A DNA stretch of 64,000 nucleotides from Phyllobacterium zundukense (GCF_002764115.1 NZ_CP017940.1:2764501-2828500), one strand, 5' to 3'; shown: positions 23,374-32,718, counted from the first letter of the stretch. A program made the numbers and translations. The notes: a model not told the origin generated them from the sequence alone.

Positions 23374-24995
23374 GCCTCTATGGCCCTTCCCTTGAGTGCG
23401 AAGAGACCGCGCGGGCGCTTCTGGATGAACAGGATGATAAGTACGAGCACAAGGATCTTGCCGAGTACCGCCCCGGCAAAGGGCTCGAGGAACTTGTTGG
23501 CGATGCCGAGCGACATGGCACCGACCAGCGTACCCCAGAGATTGCCGACGCCACCAAAGACCACGACCATGAAACTGTCGATGATATAGCCCTGGCCGAG
23601 ATTGGGACTGACATTGTCGATCTGGCTGAGTGCCACGCCGGCAATGCCGGCAATGCCGGATCCGAGGCCGAAGGTCAGCGCATCGACCCATGGCGTTCTG
23701 ATGCCCATGGACGAGGCCATGCGACGGTTCTGCGTGACGGCGCGCATGCGCAAGCCGAGCATGGTTTTCTTCAGGACCAGTTGCAGGATCGCAAACACCG
23801 AGAGGGCAAAGACGATGATCCACAGACGCGACCAGGTCAGCGTCAGCATGCCGAGGTCAAACGACCCGGCCATCCAGGATGGATTACCGACCTGCACGTT
23901 GGATGCGCCGAACCAGGAGCGGATCGCCTGTTGGAGAACCAGCGATATGCCCCATGTGGCAAGCAATGTTTCAAGCGGACGGCCGTAGAGAAAGCGGATG
24001 ACGCTGCGCTCGATAACAACCCCAACAGCGCCGGAGACCAAAAAGGCAGCGGGCAGCGCAATGAGGAGTGAATAATCGAAGAGCCCTGGCGCCGATGTAC
24101 GGATGATCTGCTGCACAACGAATGTCGTATAGGCGCCGATCATCACCATCTCGCCATGAGCCATGTTGATGACGCCCATGACGCCGAAGGTGATGGCGAG
24201 GCCGATGGCGGCAAGCAACAGAACAGAACCCAGCGACAGGCCATAGATGATGTTCTGGACACCGTTCCATAGCGCAAGTTCCGAATTGATACTGCTCATC
24301 GCCGACCGGGCAGCATCTCCAACAGGACCTTCCGTCCCTTCAAGCGGTGTGAGCAGGCCCAGCGCGCCGCGGCTGTTGCCGGCACTGACTTCGGCAATAG
24401 CAGCAATCTTTGCTTCATCCGCAGCACCTGAATTGAGTATGGCGGCCGCCTTGGCCTGCCTCATCAGTAACTTGATGCTCGCATCCTTTTCCGCGGCAAT
24501 AGCCTGATCCAGCAGCGGGATCGATTCCGGATCTCTGGTCTTCAATATGGCTTCTGCGGCCGAGCGGCGTTCATCGGCCTTGTCGCTCATCAGCGTCAGA
24601 CCGCCAATCGCAGCGGCGATATCGCGGCGCAACCGGTTGTTCACCTTGATCTTTTCGGCAGCCGAGCGTGATACCGGGTCGAGTTTCGCACCCGTCAGAG
24701 GATCGGTCGCGGCATAATCCGAACCGTCACGTTTGCCGAAAAACACGGTCTTGTCGGCCTTGGCGATATAGAGATCGCCGGCACTGAGCGCATTCAGGAT
24801 AGAAGATACGCGCGGATCACCAGTCTTGACCAGGTCTGAAATAGCCTTGGTCGTATCGTCAAAATTGTCTCCCGCAAGGGCCTGAACGAGCGGCCGCAAA
24901 GTTGCGTCATCGACGGTCTGCGCATTTGCTTCGATTGCGTGAAAGCAGACGCCGAACATCAAAACAAGTGCGGACAACAGCTTGGTGAATTGCAT
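23370..24995 (-). CDS. urtB: Urea ABC transporter permease UrtB, with periplasmic N-terminal domain
   Basis: 541 aa. A signal peptide (cleaved near ANAQT) and a helical, Ala-rich periplasmic domain of about 220 residues precede the LivH-type permease, a two-part layout known for UrtB. The permease half has GLAITFGVMGVINMAHGEMVMIGAY and FGLGSGIAGIAGVALSQIDNVSPNLGQGYIIDSFMVVVFGGVGNLWG split over about 8 membrane segments. It forms the channel with UrtC. A strong hairpin separates it from urtA upstream. Confidence 0.93.
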   Translation of the reverse strand: MQFTKLLSALVLMFGVCFHAIEANAQTVDDATLRPLVQALAGDNFDDTTKAISDLVKTGDPRVSSILNALSAGDLYIAKADKTVFFGKRDGSDYAATDPLTGAKLDPVSRSAAEKIKVNNRLRRDIAAAIGGLTLMSDKADERRSAAEAILKTRDPESIPLLDQAIAAEKDASIKLLMRQAKAAAILNSGAADEAKIAAIAEVSAGNSRGALGLLTPLEGTEGPVGDAARSAMSSINSELALWNGVQNIIYGLSLGSVLLLAAIGLAITFGVMGVINMAHGEMVMIGAYTTFVVQQIIRTSAPGLFDYSLLIALPAAFLVSGAVGVVIERSVIRFLYGRPLETLLATWGISLVLQQAIRSWFGASNVQVGNPSWMAGSFDLGMLTLTWSRLWIIVFALSVFAILQLVLKKTMLGLRMRAVTQNRRMASSMGIRTPWVDALTFGLGSGIAGIAGVALSQIDNVSPNLGQGYIIDSFMVVVFGGVGNLWGTLVGAMSLGIANKFLEPFAGAVLGKILVLVLIILFIQKRPRGLFALKGRAIEA

Positions 24996-25031
24996 CGATC
25001 AATCCTGCGTTGAAATTCTCTGCGGGAAACC

Positions 25032-25058
25032 CCATCCCCGCACAGATGGCGGGGATGG
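25032..25058 (-). terminator. Intercistronic hairpin between urtA and urtB
   Basis: CCATCCCCGC and GCGGGGATGG form a perfect 10-bp GC-rich stem with a 7-base loop. It lies 54 bases past the urtA stop. There is no T-run. A partial terminator or a 3'-end stabiliser that keeps binding-protein mRNA abundant is typical at this place in ABC operons. Confidence 0.55.
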
Positions 25059-25112
25059 AGTCGGCTTCGGATGGTGCCCCTGACCCAAAGCCTGGGAGCC
25101 AGAGTTCGAACC

Positions 25113-26405
25113 TTAGTTTGTCACCCCGCCGCACTTGCCGCTGGCAACGTTGAAGTTGCCGCACGACATCGGCTTGCGCCAATCGGAGATCAGGTCCTTG
25201 GAGCCCGGAAGGTAATCAGACCATTCGTCACCAACGACGAGACCCGGCGTCTGATAGACGATGTCGAACTGGCCATCATCCTGCACCTCGCCGATGAGCA
25301 CCGGCTTGGTGATATGATGGTTCGGCATCATGGTGGAAGAACCACCGGAAAGGTTCGGAACCGAAACGCCGACGATGGAGTCGATGACGGCATTGGAGTC
25401 CGTGCTGCCAGCAGCTTCGACGGCTTTCACCCACATGTTGAAACCGATATAGGTCGCTTCCATAGGATCGTTGGTCACGCGCTTGTCGTTCTTGGTGTAG
25501 GCATGCCATTCCTTGATGAACTCGGCATTGGCATCGGCGTCGACCGACTGGAAGTAGTTCCAGGCGGCGAGATGGCCGACCAGAGGCTTGGTATCGAGAC
25601 CGGCAAGCTCTTCTTCACCGACAGAGAAGGCGACGACCGGGATGTCTTCGGCCTTGATGCCCTGATTGGCGAGTTCCTTGTAGAAGGGCACGTTGGCGTC
25701 GCCATTGATGGTCGAGACGACGGCGGTCTTCTTGCCGGCAGAGCCAAATTTCTTGATGTCGGAGACGATCGTCTGCCAGTCGGAATGACCAAACGGCGTG
25801 TAGTTGATCATGATGTCCTCATCCTTGACGCCCTTGGCGTTGAGATAGGCTTTCAGGATCTTGTTGGTGGTCTGCGGATAGACATAGTCCGTACCCGCGA
25901 GAACCCAGCGCTCGACGCCCTCTTCCTTGGCGAGGTAATCGACGGCAGGAATGGCCTGCTGGTTCGGAGCCGCGCCGGTATAGAAGACGTTGCGCGAGCT
26001 TTCTTCGCCCTCATACTGGACGGGGTAGAACAGCAGCGAATTCAGCTCTTCGAAAACTGGCAGAACGGATTTGCGCGAGGAAGATGTCCAGCAGCCGAAG
26101 ACGGCCGCGACCTTGTCCTGTTCAATCAGCTGACGCGCCTTTTCGGCAAAGAGCGGCCAGTCGGATGCCGGATCGACTACCACGGCTTCCAGTTTCTTGC
26201 CGAGAACGCCGCCCTTCTTGTTCTGTTCATCAATCAGGAACAGCATCGTGTCCTTGAGCGTGGTTTCGGAAATCGCCATCGTCCCGGACAGCGAATGCAG
26301 AATGCCGACCTTGATCGTGTCATCTGCCGCGAAAACACCCTGGACCGAAGTTATTGACAAAGTGGCGGCGAGTAGCGCGCCGGTGATGTAGGCCTTCAGT
26401 TTCAT
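25113..26405 (-). CDS. urtA: Urea ABC transporter substrate-binding protein UrtA
   Basis: 430 aa from the ATG at 26405, with GAAGAGGGG about 9 bases upstream. A Sec signal peptide (MKLKAYITGALLAATLS..., cleaved near VFA-ADD) is followed by a type I periplasmic binding protein with UrtA signatures: VGILHSLSGTMAISE, VFGCWTSSSRKSVLPVFEE, LLFYPVQYEGEESSRNVFYTGAAPNQQ and a C-terminal pair of cysteines (MSCGNF, SGKCGG). It captures urea or short amides in the periplasm for UrtBCDE. No urease genes lie in the window. It diverges from the permease-kinase gene across 211 bases. Confidence 0.94.
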   Translation of the reverse strand: MKLKAYITGALLAATLSITSVQGVFAADDTIKVGILHSLSGTMAISETTLKDTMLFLIDEQNKKGGVLGKKLEAVVVDPASDWPLFAEKARQLIEQDKVAAVFGCWTSSSRKSVLPVFEELNSLLFYPVQYEGEESSRNVFYTGAAPNQQAIPAVDYLAKEEGVERWVLAGTDYVYPQTTNKILKAYLNAKGVKDEDIMINYTPFGHSDWQTIVSDIKKFGSAGKKTAVVSTINGDANVPFYKELANQGIKAEDIPVVAFSVGEEELAGLDTKPLVGHLAAWNYFQSVDADANAEFIKEWHAYTKNDKRVTNDPMEATYIGFNMWVKAVEAAGSTDSNAVIDSIVGVSVPNLSGGSSTMMPNHHITKPVLIGEVQDDGQFDIVYQTPGLVVGDEWSDYLPGSKDLISDWRKPMSCGNFNVASGKCGGVTN

Positions 26406-26482
26406 CTGGTTGAACCCCTCTTCTTGTTCTAGGCAATCGGCCGTATACAAAGTTTAACCATTGCTTAATCGACTATCGGACA

Positions 26483-26530
26483 GGGGCGAAGGATTCCACA
26501 TACGTAGAATGACGTAGATACGGGGGCGAA
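26483..26530. promoter_or_regulatory. Repeat-bearing regulatory region between urtA and the sensor kinase
   Basis: ACGTAGA occurs at 26502-26508 and 26512-26518, exactly 10 bases apart and in the same orientation. Outside these, GGGGCGAA occurs at 26483-26490 and 26523-26530, exactly 40 bases apart. Helically phased repeats of this kind are typical of response-regulator binding. The LuxR-type regulator encoded by the neighbouring operon is the obvious candidate, and both urtA and the kinase gene could be targets. Confidence 0.5.
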
Positions 26531-26616
26531 ATGTGCAGAATATGCTTTCCTTGACTTAAGGACCTTTCCAATCTGTGTTACCAACCAGAAACAGCAAAGA
26601 ACGATAGTCGGGGACA

Positions 26617-29600
26617 ATGGCAGCGCGGCAACGCATCATCCCAGTCAGGCGCGAGTATAATCGCTGGGTGGCAAACCAGACGCTGGAAGACTACGCCCTG
26701 CGCTTCACCGCGAAGAGTGCGCGGCAGTTTTCTTCGCAGAGCATCGCGCAGACGGCGATCGGCGCTATCTCGTTCCTGGCTCTGGAGGCAATCGGTGGCG
26801 CGATCACCCTCTCCTACGGAACCACCAACGCCATCTTCGCGATCATCATCGCCAGCATCGCCATGCTGGCAATCGGACTGCCCATAAGCCGCTATGCCAT
26901 TCGCCATGGCGTCGACATCGACCTTCTGACGCGCGGTGCGGGTTTCGGCTATATCGGATCGACGGTCACATCGTTGATCTATGCCAGCTTCACCTTCATG
27001 CTCTTTGCCATCGAGGCCTCGATAATGTCCGGCGCGCTGGAGCTGACACTCGGCATCCCGCTCTGGATCGGCTACATCATCAGCGCCGTGATGGTAATCC
27101 CGCTGGTAACGCATGGCGTGCGGCTGATCAGCAAATTCCAGCTCATCACCCAGCCATTCTGGATCGTTCTCAACATCCTGCCGTTCATTTTCATTGCATT
27201 CTCCGATTGGCAGAAATTTGATCTCTGGCTCGCCTTTTCCGGCATCCAGCATGTTTCGGGTTTGCCCGGAACCACGGCGCCGTTCAACCTCGTTGAGTTT
27301 GGTGCAGCTTCCGCAGTCGTTTTGGCCCTGATGTCACAGATCGGCGAACAGGTGGATTTTCTGCGCTTCCTGCCGCCTGAGAACAATCGCAAGCTGCGCC
27401 ATCGCCTCGCAATCTTCCTTGCGGGACCGGGTTGGGTAGTCCTCGGCGCCCCGAAATTGTTGGCAGGCTCTTTCCTTGTCGTCCTGACGTTGAACGCAGG
27501 TATACCGGTCGACCGTGCGTCCGACCCGGCGCAGATGTATCTGACCGCCTTCGGCTACATGATTCCGTCGCACAATGCCGCGCTGCTTCTCATGGCTGCC
27601 TTCGTTGTTATCTCCCAGTTGAAAATCAACGTAATGAACGCCTATGCCGGTTCACTGGCCTGGTCGAATTTCTTCTCTCGCCTCACCCATAGCCATCCGG
27701 GACGCGTTATCTGGCTTATTTTCAACGTCGCCATCGCCCTTTTGCTGATGGAGCTCGGTATCTACCGGCTGCTCGAGGAAACGCTCGGCATATTCTCCAT
27801 TATCGCCATGGCCTGGCTTTGTACGATTTCTGCCGATCTCTTCATCAACAAGCCACTTGGCCTTGCCCCGCCCGGCATCGAGTTCAAGCGCGCGCACCTC
27901 TACGACATCAACCCGGTCGGTCTCGGCGCTATGACACTTTCGGCCACCATTGCCCTGATCGCGCACTTCGGCACATTCGGCGAGGTTGCAGCCTCCCTTG
28001 CCCCCTATATAACGCTCGTGGTGGCCCTGACTGCAACGCCTGCGATCGCCTGGGCGACGAAAGGCAAGTACTATCTTGCCCGCAAGCCACGGCAGCAATG
28101 GCAAGAAAGCGCCACGATCACATGTTCGATCTGCGAGCACCCCTTCGAGCCGGAAGACATGGCCTGGTGCCCTGCCTATGCGGCGCCGATCTGCTCGCTC
28201 TGCTGTTCGCTCGACAGCCGCTGCCATGACATGTGCAAGCCGAAAGCCCGGTTCAATGCACAGATCGGGACGGTCGCACGATCCATTCTCCCCGGAACGG
28301 TCATTACAAGACTGAAGACACGCCTCGGCCGCTACGCAATCGCCGTTGTGCTGGCGCTTGGTGCCATCAGCGTGATCCTTGCCATGATCGCGCATCAGGT
28401 TGCCTCCGCCTCGCCGGAAACGGCAGAAGTCGTCAACCGCACGATCCTGATCGTCTTCTTTGTTTTCTCCATCATCGCTGGCGTCGTCTGCTGGTTCTAC
28501 GTCCTCGCCCATGACAGTCGCGTCGTCGCCGAAGAGGAATCTTCCCGCCAGAACACGTTGCTGCTCAAGGAAATCGCCGCCCACAAGAAGACTGATACCG
28601 CCCTGCAAAATGCCAAGGAAACGGCCGAAGCCGCCAACCGGGCCAAAAGCCGCTATGTCGTGGGCCTCAGCCATGAATTGCGCACACCGCTCAACGCCGT
28701 GCTCGGCTATGCACAGATCCTGGAACGCGACGAGACGATCCCGGCACCACGCCAACTCTCGATCAAGGTGATCCGCCGCAGCGCCGAACATCTATCCGGC
28801 CTCATCGACGGCTTGCTGGACATATCGAAGATCGAGGCGGGCCGGCTGCAGGTTTATTCCAACGAGATCAATATCCATGACTTTCTGGATCAAATTATCG
28901 ACATATTCCGTCCACAAGCGCAGGCAAAGGGACTGGTCTTCATCCATGATCGCGCTCCGATACTGCCGCAATATGTGCGGACCGATGAAAAGCGGCTGCG
29001 GCAAATTCTGGTTAATCTCTTGTCCAATGCCATCAAGTTTACCGATGAAGGCCACATTGCCTTCGATGTTGCCTATCGCAGCCAGGTCGCGACTTTTACC
29101 ATCTCCGACACGGGGCGGGGCATTGCGGAAAAGGACATCGGGCGCATTTACGAACCTTTCCAGCGCGGCGAAGCGGAAAATGTCAGGCCAATGCCAGGCC
29201 TCGGGCTAGGATTGACCATTACCCGGCTGCTGACAAATACTCTCGGTGGAGAAATATCCGTTACAAGCGAGAAGGACAAAGGATCCACATTCAAAGTCCG
29301 CCTCATGCTTTTCGCAGTCGTTCGCCCGACGACACCTCCGCAACTGCCGGAGCAAAAGGTCGTCACATATGCCGGCCCGCGACGGACGCTCGTCGTGGTC
29401 GACGATAACGAGGACCACCGCGAATTGATGCGTGAAGTACTGGCACCGCTGGATTTTGTGATTTTGACGGCGGTGAGCGGTCCGGAATGCCTGAACCTGA
29501 TCGAAGGAATCCAGCCGGATCTCTTCCTTGTCGACATCTTCATGCCGGGCATGAACGGCTGGCAGCTCGTTTCACGCCTGCGGGAAAGCGGCCAGACCGC

Positions 29601-30009
29601 GCCAATTCTCATGCTCTCTGCCAATATCGGCGACGGCTCAATAACTGGCAGCAGCGATGGAAGCCACAACGACGCCATCGCCAAACCCGTTGATATCCGG
29701 CAGCTGCGCGACAAGCTTGCCCTGCATCTCGGGCTGGAATGGGTATATGGCGAAGGCCCGGTTCATGCATCACCAAAGCAGATACAACCGCTGAAAAGTC
29801 CAGGCACCGTGCATGTCGAGGAGTTGCTGCAACTCGGAGAAATCGGCTATGTTCGCGGCATAGAGGCCAAGCTGGCCGATCTTGCGAAGATCGATGAAAA
29901 CCGACCGTTCACCGATGCACTTGGTGTCTACGTCAAGGCCTTCGACCTCGCCGGTTTCCTGAATTTCCTGCGCAACTTCGATAACGAGAAGGTTGATTCC
30001 ATTGGGTGA
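26617..30009 (+). CDS. Hybrid sensor histidine kinase with NCS1 permease-like input domain
   Basis: 1130 aa. Residues ~20-485 form a multi-pass domain like the NCS1 purine/cytosine permeases (IAQTAIGAISFLALEAIGG, NAYAGSLAWSNFF). Residues 503-540 are a cysteine cluster opening CSIC and ending CHDMC, resembling a zinc-binding module. Two membrane segments follow (~571-594 and ~609-632), then a coiled-coil linker. The HisKA domain has the phosphoaccepting His686 in GLSHELRTPLNAVLGYAQIL. The HATPase domain has LVNLLSNAIKFTDEG and ISDTGRGIAE. A receiver domain carries Asp929/930 and phosphoacceptor Asp973 (LFLVDIFMPGMNG), and a ~100-residue tail ends the chain. It probably senses a transported or bound nitrogenous solute; the ligand is unknown. 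The stop overlaps the next gene. Confidence 0.9.
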   Translation: MAARQRIIPVRREYNRWVANQTLEDYALRFTAKSARQFSSQSIAQTAIGAISFLALEAIGGAITLSYGTTNAIFAIIIASIAMLAIGLPISRYAIRHGVDIDLLTRGAGFGYIGSTVTSLIYASFTFMLFAIEASIMSGALELTLGIPLWIGYIISAVMVIPLVTHGVRLISKFQLITQPFWIVLNILPFIFIAFSDWQKFDLWLAFSGIQHVSGLPGTTAPFNLVEFGAASAVVLALMSQIGEQVDFLRFLPPENNRKLRHRLAIFLAGPGWVVLGAPKLLAGSFLVVLTLNAGIPVDRASDPAQMYLTAFGYMIPSHNAALLLMAAFVVISQLKINVMNAYAGSLAWSNFFSRLTHSHPGRVIWLIFNVAIALLLMELGIYRLLEETLGIFSIIAMAWLCTISADLFINKPLGLAPPGIEFKRAHLYDINPVGLGAMTLSATIALIAHFGTFGEVAASLAPYITLVVALTATPAIAWATKGKYYLARKPRQQWQESATITCSICEHPFEPEDMAWCPAYAAPICSLCCSLDSRCHDMCKPKARFNAQIGTVARSILPGTVITRLKTRLGRYAIAVVLALGAISVILAMIAHQVASASPETAEVVNRTILIVFFVFSIIAGVVCWFYVLAHDSRVVAEEESSRQNTLLLKEIAAHKKTDTALQNAKETAEAANRAKSRYVVGLSHELRTPLNAVLGYAQILERDETIPAPRQLSIKVIRRSAEHLSGLIDGLLDISKIEAGRLQVYSNEINIHDFLDQIIDIFRPQAQAKGLVFIHDRAPILPQYVRTDEKRLRQILVNLLSNAIKFTDEGHIAFDVAYRSQVATFTISDTGRGIAEKDIGRIYEPFQRGEAENVRPMPGLGLGLTITRLLTNTLGGEISVTSEKDKGSTFKVRLMLFAVVRPTTPPQLPEQKVVTYAGPRRTLVVVDDNEDHRELMREVLAPLDFVILTAVSGPECLNLIEGIQPDLFLVDIFMPGMNGWQLVSRLRESGQTAPILMLSANIGDGSITGSSDGSHNDAIAKPVDIRQLRDKLALHLGLEWVYGEGPVHASPKQIQPLKSPGTVHVEELLQLGEIGYVRGIEAKLADLAKIDENRPFTDALGVYVKAFDLAGFLNFLRNFDNEKVDSIG

Positions 30010-30925
30010 AGCACCTCTTCCACGCGATATCGTTCTGCTCGTGGACGATTCACCCGAAGCGCTGGGATTTTTGACAGACGCGCTCGAACAATCTGGATTC
30101 TCGGTCCTGATCGCCACATCCGGACAGGCAGCGTTGAATATCGCCGATCGTATCACACCGGACCTCATCCTTCTCGATGCAGTCATGCCCAGCATGGACG
30201 GCTTCGAGACCTGTCGCCGCATGAAGGCGAACGTAGCGGTCAGCCAGGTGCCAGTGATCTTCATGACCGGCCTCACCGAGACGGAGCATGTCGTTCACGC
30301 ACTGGAATCCGGTGGTGTTGATTATTTGTCCAAGCCGATCAACATCGATGAACTGCGTGCCCGCATCCGTGTTCATCTACGCAATGCGCGCTCCGCGCAA
30401 AGTGCGCGCGTGGCACTCGATGCCGCAGGACGCCATCTTCTAGCGGTCAAGAAGGACGGCACAATCCATTGGTCAACCCCGCAGGCGACGCGTCTGGTGA
30501 ATGCGGCGACGGGTAACGATGATGGCCTCGATATTGTCGTGAAGCACATCGCAGCCTGGATGGCAGACGGTGACAAAGCGAACCCTGGTCGCGACAACGT
30601 CCTCTCGATCAGCCACGGCGGTCAACCGGCGTTGCAACTTTCATTGCTCGGCGCGATCGGAGCGGACGAATACCTTTTTCGGCTGACTGCTGCCAATCAG
30701 CGCAGCGATGACGGAGTTTTGCGACAGCATTTCTCACTCACACACCGCGAGTCCGAGGTCCTGCTGTGGATTGCGAAGGGCAAATCCAACCGCGACATCG
30801 GCGAGATTTTGGGACTGTCATCCCGCACCGTGAACAAGCATCTCGAACAGATATATGTCAAACTGGGCGTCGAGAATCGCGCCTCGGCTGCGGTCAAGGC
30901 AGCCCATGTTCTGCATGAGATATAA
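30002..30925 (+). CDS. Response regulator with LuxR-type DNA-binding domain
   Basis: 307 aa from the TTG at 30002, which lies inside the end of the kinase gene. GAGAAGG sits 9 bases before it, while a TTG at 29993 is too close to that site. The N-terminal receiver domain has DD (LLVDDSPEA), phosphoacceptor Asp in LILLDAVMPSMDG, a Thr in FMTGL and the Lys in LSKPI. A PAS-like middle segment of about 100 residues separates it from a C-terminal LuxR HTH (LTHRESEVLLWIAKGKSNRDIGEIL..., SSRTVNKHLEQIYVKLGV). It is the cognate partner of the overlapping kinase by position. Likely targets are its own operon and urtABCDE. Confidence 0.9.
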   Translation: MGEAPLPRDIVLLVDDSPEALGFLTDALEQSGFSVLIATSGQAALNIADRITPDLILLDAVMPSMDGFETCRRMKANVAVSQVPVIFMTGLTETEHVVHALESGGVDYLSKPINIDELRARIRVHLRNARSAQSARVALDAAGRHLLAVKKDGTIHWSTPQATRLVNAATGNDDGLDIVVKHIAAWMADGDKANPGRDNVLSISHGGQPALQLSLLGAIGADEYLFRLTAANQRSDDGVLRQHFSLTHRESEVLLWIAKGKSNRDIGEILGLSSRTVNKHLEQIYVKLGVENRASAAVKAAHVLHEI

Positions 30926-31065
30926 GCGGCCGTTGAGTGCCGAAATTTCCCGATAAAATCCTTTCTCATTTTGAAAGTCAGGCATTCTCACCTTACGAAA
31001 ATGTGGCATTAGCTGCCGTATGATGTATGGTGTTGGGAGAATTCACACTCTCCAAGGACATAAAA

Positions 31066-31404
31066 ATGGATATCCGTCAGATTGACGAAGGCTTTGCCGT
31101 GACCGGTCAGATTTCACCAGATGATGTGCGTGATATTGTTGCTGCAGGTTATCAGGCGCTGATCTGCAACCGGCCGGACGGCGAGTCGCCAGATCAGCCT
31201 GAATTTGCCGAGATCGCCCAGGTTGCCGAAAAAGCAGGCATTCCGATCTATTACGTTCCCGTTGTCTCCGGTCAGTTGACCCAGGACGATGTCGACGCCA
31301 TGGCTCAAGCGCTTGAAGCAGCCGAGGGGCCGGTTCTCGCCTATTGCCGCTCGGGCGCACGCTCGACCAATATTTATGGCATTGTTCAGCAGCAAAAGGG
31401 CTGA
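31066..31404 (+). CDS. TIGR01244/DUF442 family phosphatase-like protein
   Basis: 112 aa from the ATG at 31066, with CAAGGAC about 7 bases upstream. The fold is that of the beta-lactamase-hydrolase-like/dual-specificity phosphatase family: FAVTGQISPDDV at the start and the Cys-x5-Arg active-site loop YCRSGARS near the end. In other species the domain is fused to or located near sulfide-oxidising proteins; here it is free-standing, 6 bases ahead of the aminotransferase gene. The substrate is unknown. An imperfect inverted repeat (GGAGA/TCTCC at 31036-31053) precedes it. Confidence 0.85.
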   Translation: MDIRQIDEGFAVTGQISPDDVRDIVAAGYQALICNRPDGESPDQPEFAEIAQVAEKAGIPIYYVPVVSGQLTQDDVDAMAQALEAAEGPVLAYCRSGARSTNIYGIVQQQKG

Positions 31405-31410
31405 CCGGAC

Positions 31411-32709
31411 ATGACTTCAATCGCTGACTTGAGCACCGAAGACCTCCAGGCATTGCGCAATCGGGTCCTTGGTGAGTATGAAGCCTTTCGCGCTCGCGGG
31501 CTGCAAATCGACATGACCAGGGGCAAACCGAGCCCTGAGCAGCTCGATCTCGCCAATGGCATGCTGGTGCTGCCAGGAAACGGCGATCATTTCAGCGAAG
31601 CCGGCGAAGACGCGCGCAATTATGGCGGATTGCAAGGCCTGTCTGAGGTTCGAGCCCTGTTTTCGCCGATGATGGGGGCACCGGCCGACAGGATCGTCGT
31701 TGGCGACAATTCCAGTCTCGCACTCATGCATGATTGCCTCGTCTGGTCGCTGTTCAAGGGCGTTTCAAACGAGATGGAACCTTGGTCTGAGCAATCGGGC
31801 ACGCCGGCCTTTATCTGCCCCGTGCCTGGCTATGACCGGCATTTCGCCATTTGTGAAGAATATGACATTCGCATGCTGCCTGTTCCACTGACTGGTCACG
31901 GCCCCGACATGGATATGGTCGAGGAGCTCGCCGCCGATCCTGATGTAAAAGGCATGTGGTGTGTTCCCAAATATTCGAATCCTTCGGGCGAAGTCTATTC
32001 GACAGAAACGCTCGAACGGCTTGCATCCATGCGAACCGGGGCGCTTGATTTCCGGCTGTTCTGGGACAATGCCTATGCCGTGCATCATTTGACGTCACAG
32101 CGGCATGAGATCGCCAACATTCTTGAATTGTGCGAGCAGGCCGGCAACCCCGACCGCGCCTTCGTCTTCGCTTCGACATCGAAAGTGACGCTCGCCGGTG
32201 CCGGACTTGCGCTGTTCGCATCATCCGCCGCCAACGTGAAGTGGTATCTCGCCCGCGCTGGCAAGCGAACGATCGGGCCGGACAAGCTGAACCAACTCCG
32301 GCACGTGCGTTTCCTGAAGAACATCGACGGCCTGCACCGGCATATGGAGGCGCATCGCGCCTTGATCGCCCCGAAATTCGATACGGTTATTGAAGCGCTG
32401 GAAAAGCGGCTATCAGGGACCGGGATCGCCAACTGGACGAAGCCGGAGGGCGGTTACTTCATTTGCGTAGACGCAATGGAAGGCACAGCCCGACATGTCG
32501 TTGATCTCGCACGGCAGGGTGGTGTGGTTCTTACGCCAGCTGGGGCAACCTCGCCCTACGGCCGCGACCAGCATGATCGCACGCTGCGCCTTGCTCCGAC
32601 ATATCCGTCGCTTCAGGAAGTCCGGCTCGCGTCAGAAGGCATTGCCCTGTGCATTCTTCTGGCGGCGATCGAGAAGCAGCATGCAGCGCGCCTTGCTCAC
32701 AATGCCTGA
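31411..32709 (+). CDS. Aspartate aminotransferase, type Ic (MocR-like fold-I aminotransferase)
   Basis: 432 aa, a PLP-dependent fold-type I enzyme. The N-terminus DMTRGKPSPEQLDLANGML is the signature of the class Ic aspartate aminotransferases known from Corynebacterium. Other features are VGDNSSLALMHDC, YSNPSGEVYS, DNAYAVHHL and the Schiff-base lysine in STSKVTLAGAGLALF. It probably interconverts aspartate and 2-oxoglutarate with oxaloacetate and glutamate; the specificity is inferred from the subgroup. It is co-transcribed with the phosphatase-like gene and converges on gcdH. Confidence 0.88.
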   Translation: MTSIADLSTEDLQALRNRVLGEYEAFRARGLQIDMTRGKPSPEQLDLANGMLVLPGNGDHFSEAGEDARNYGGLQGLSEVRALFSPMMGAPADRIVVGDNSSLALMHDCLVWSLFKGVSNEMEPWSEQSGTPAFICPVPGYDRHFAICEEYDIRMLPVPLTGHGPDMDMVEELAADPDVKGMWCVPKYSNPSGEVYSTETLERLASMRTGALDFRLFWDNAYAVHHLTSQRHEIANILELCEQAGNPDRAFVFASTSKVTLAGAGLALFASSAANVKWYLARAGKRTIGPDKLNQLRHVRFLKNIDGLHRHMEAHRALIAPKFDTVIEALEKRLSGTGIANWTKPEGGYFICVDAMEGTARHVVDLARQGGVVLTPAGATSPYGRDQHDRTLRLAPTYPSLQEVRLASEGIALCILLAAIEKQHAARLAHNA

Positions 32710-32718
32710 CAGTCTAGT

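Noticed and set aside
23374..23823. Longer upstream start for UrtC
   Set aside because: The extra 150 codons are an out-of-frame reading of urtB, rich in Arg/His/Cys; the ATG at 23373 with the ATGA overlap fits the family.
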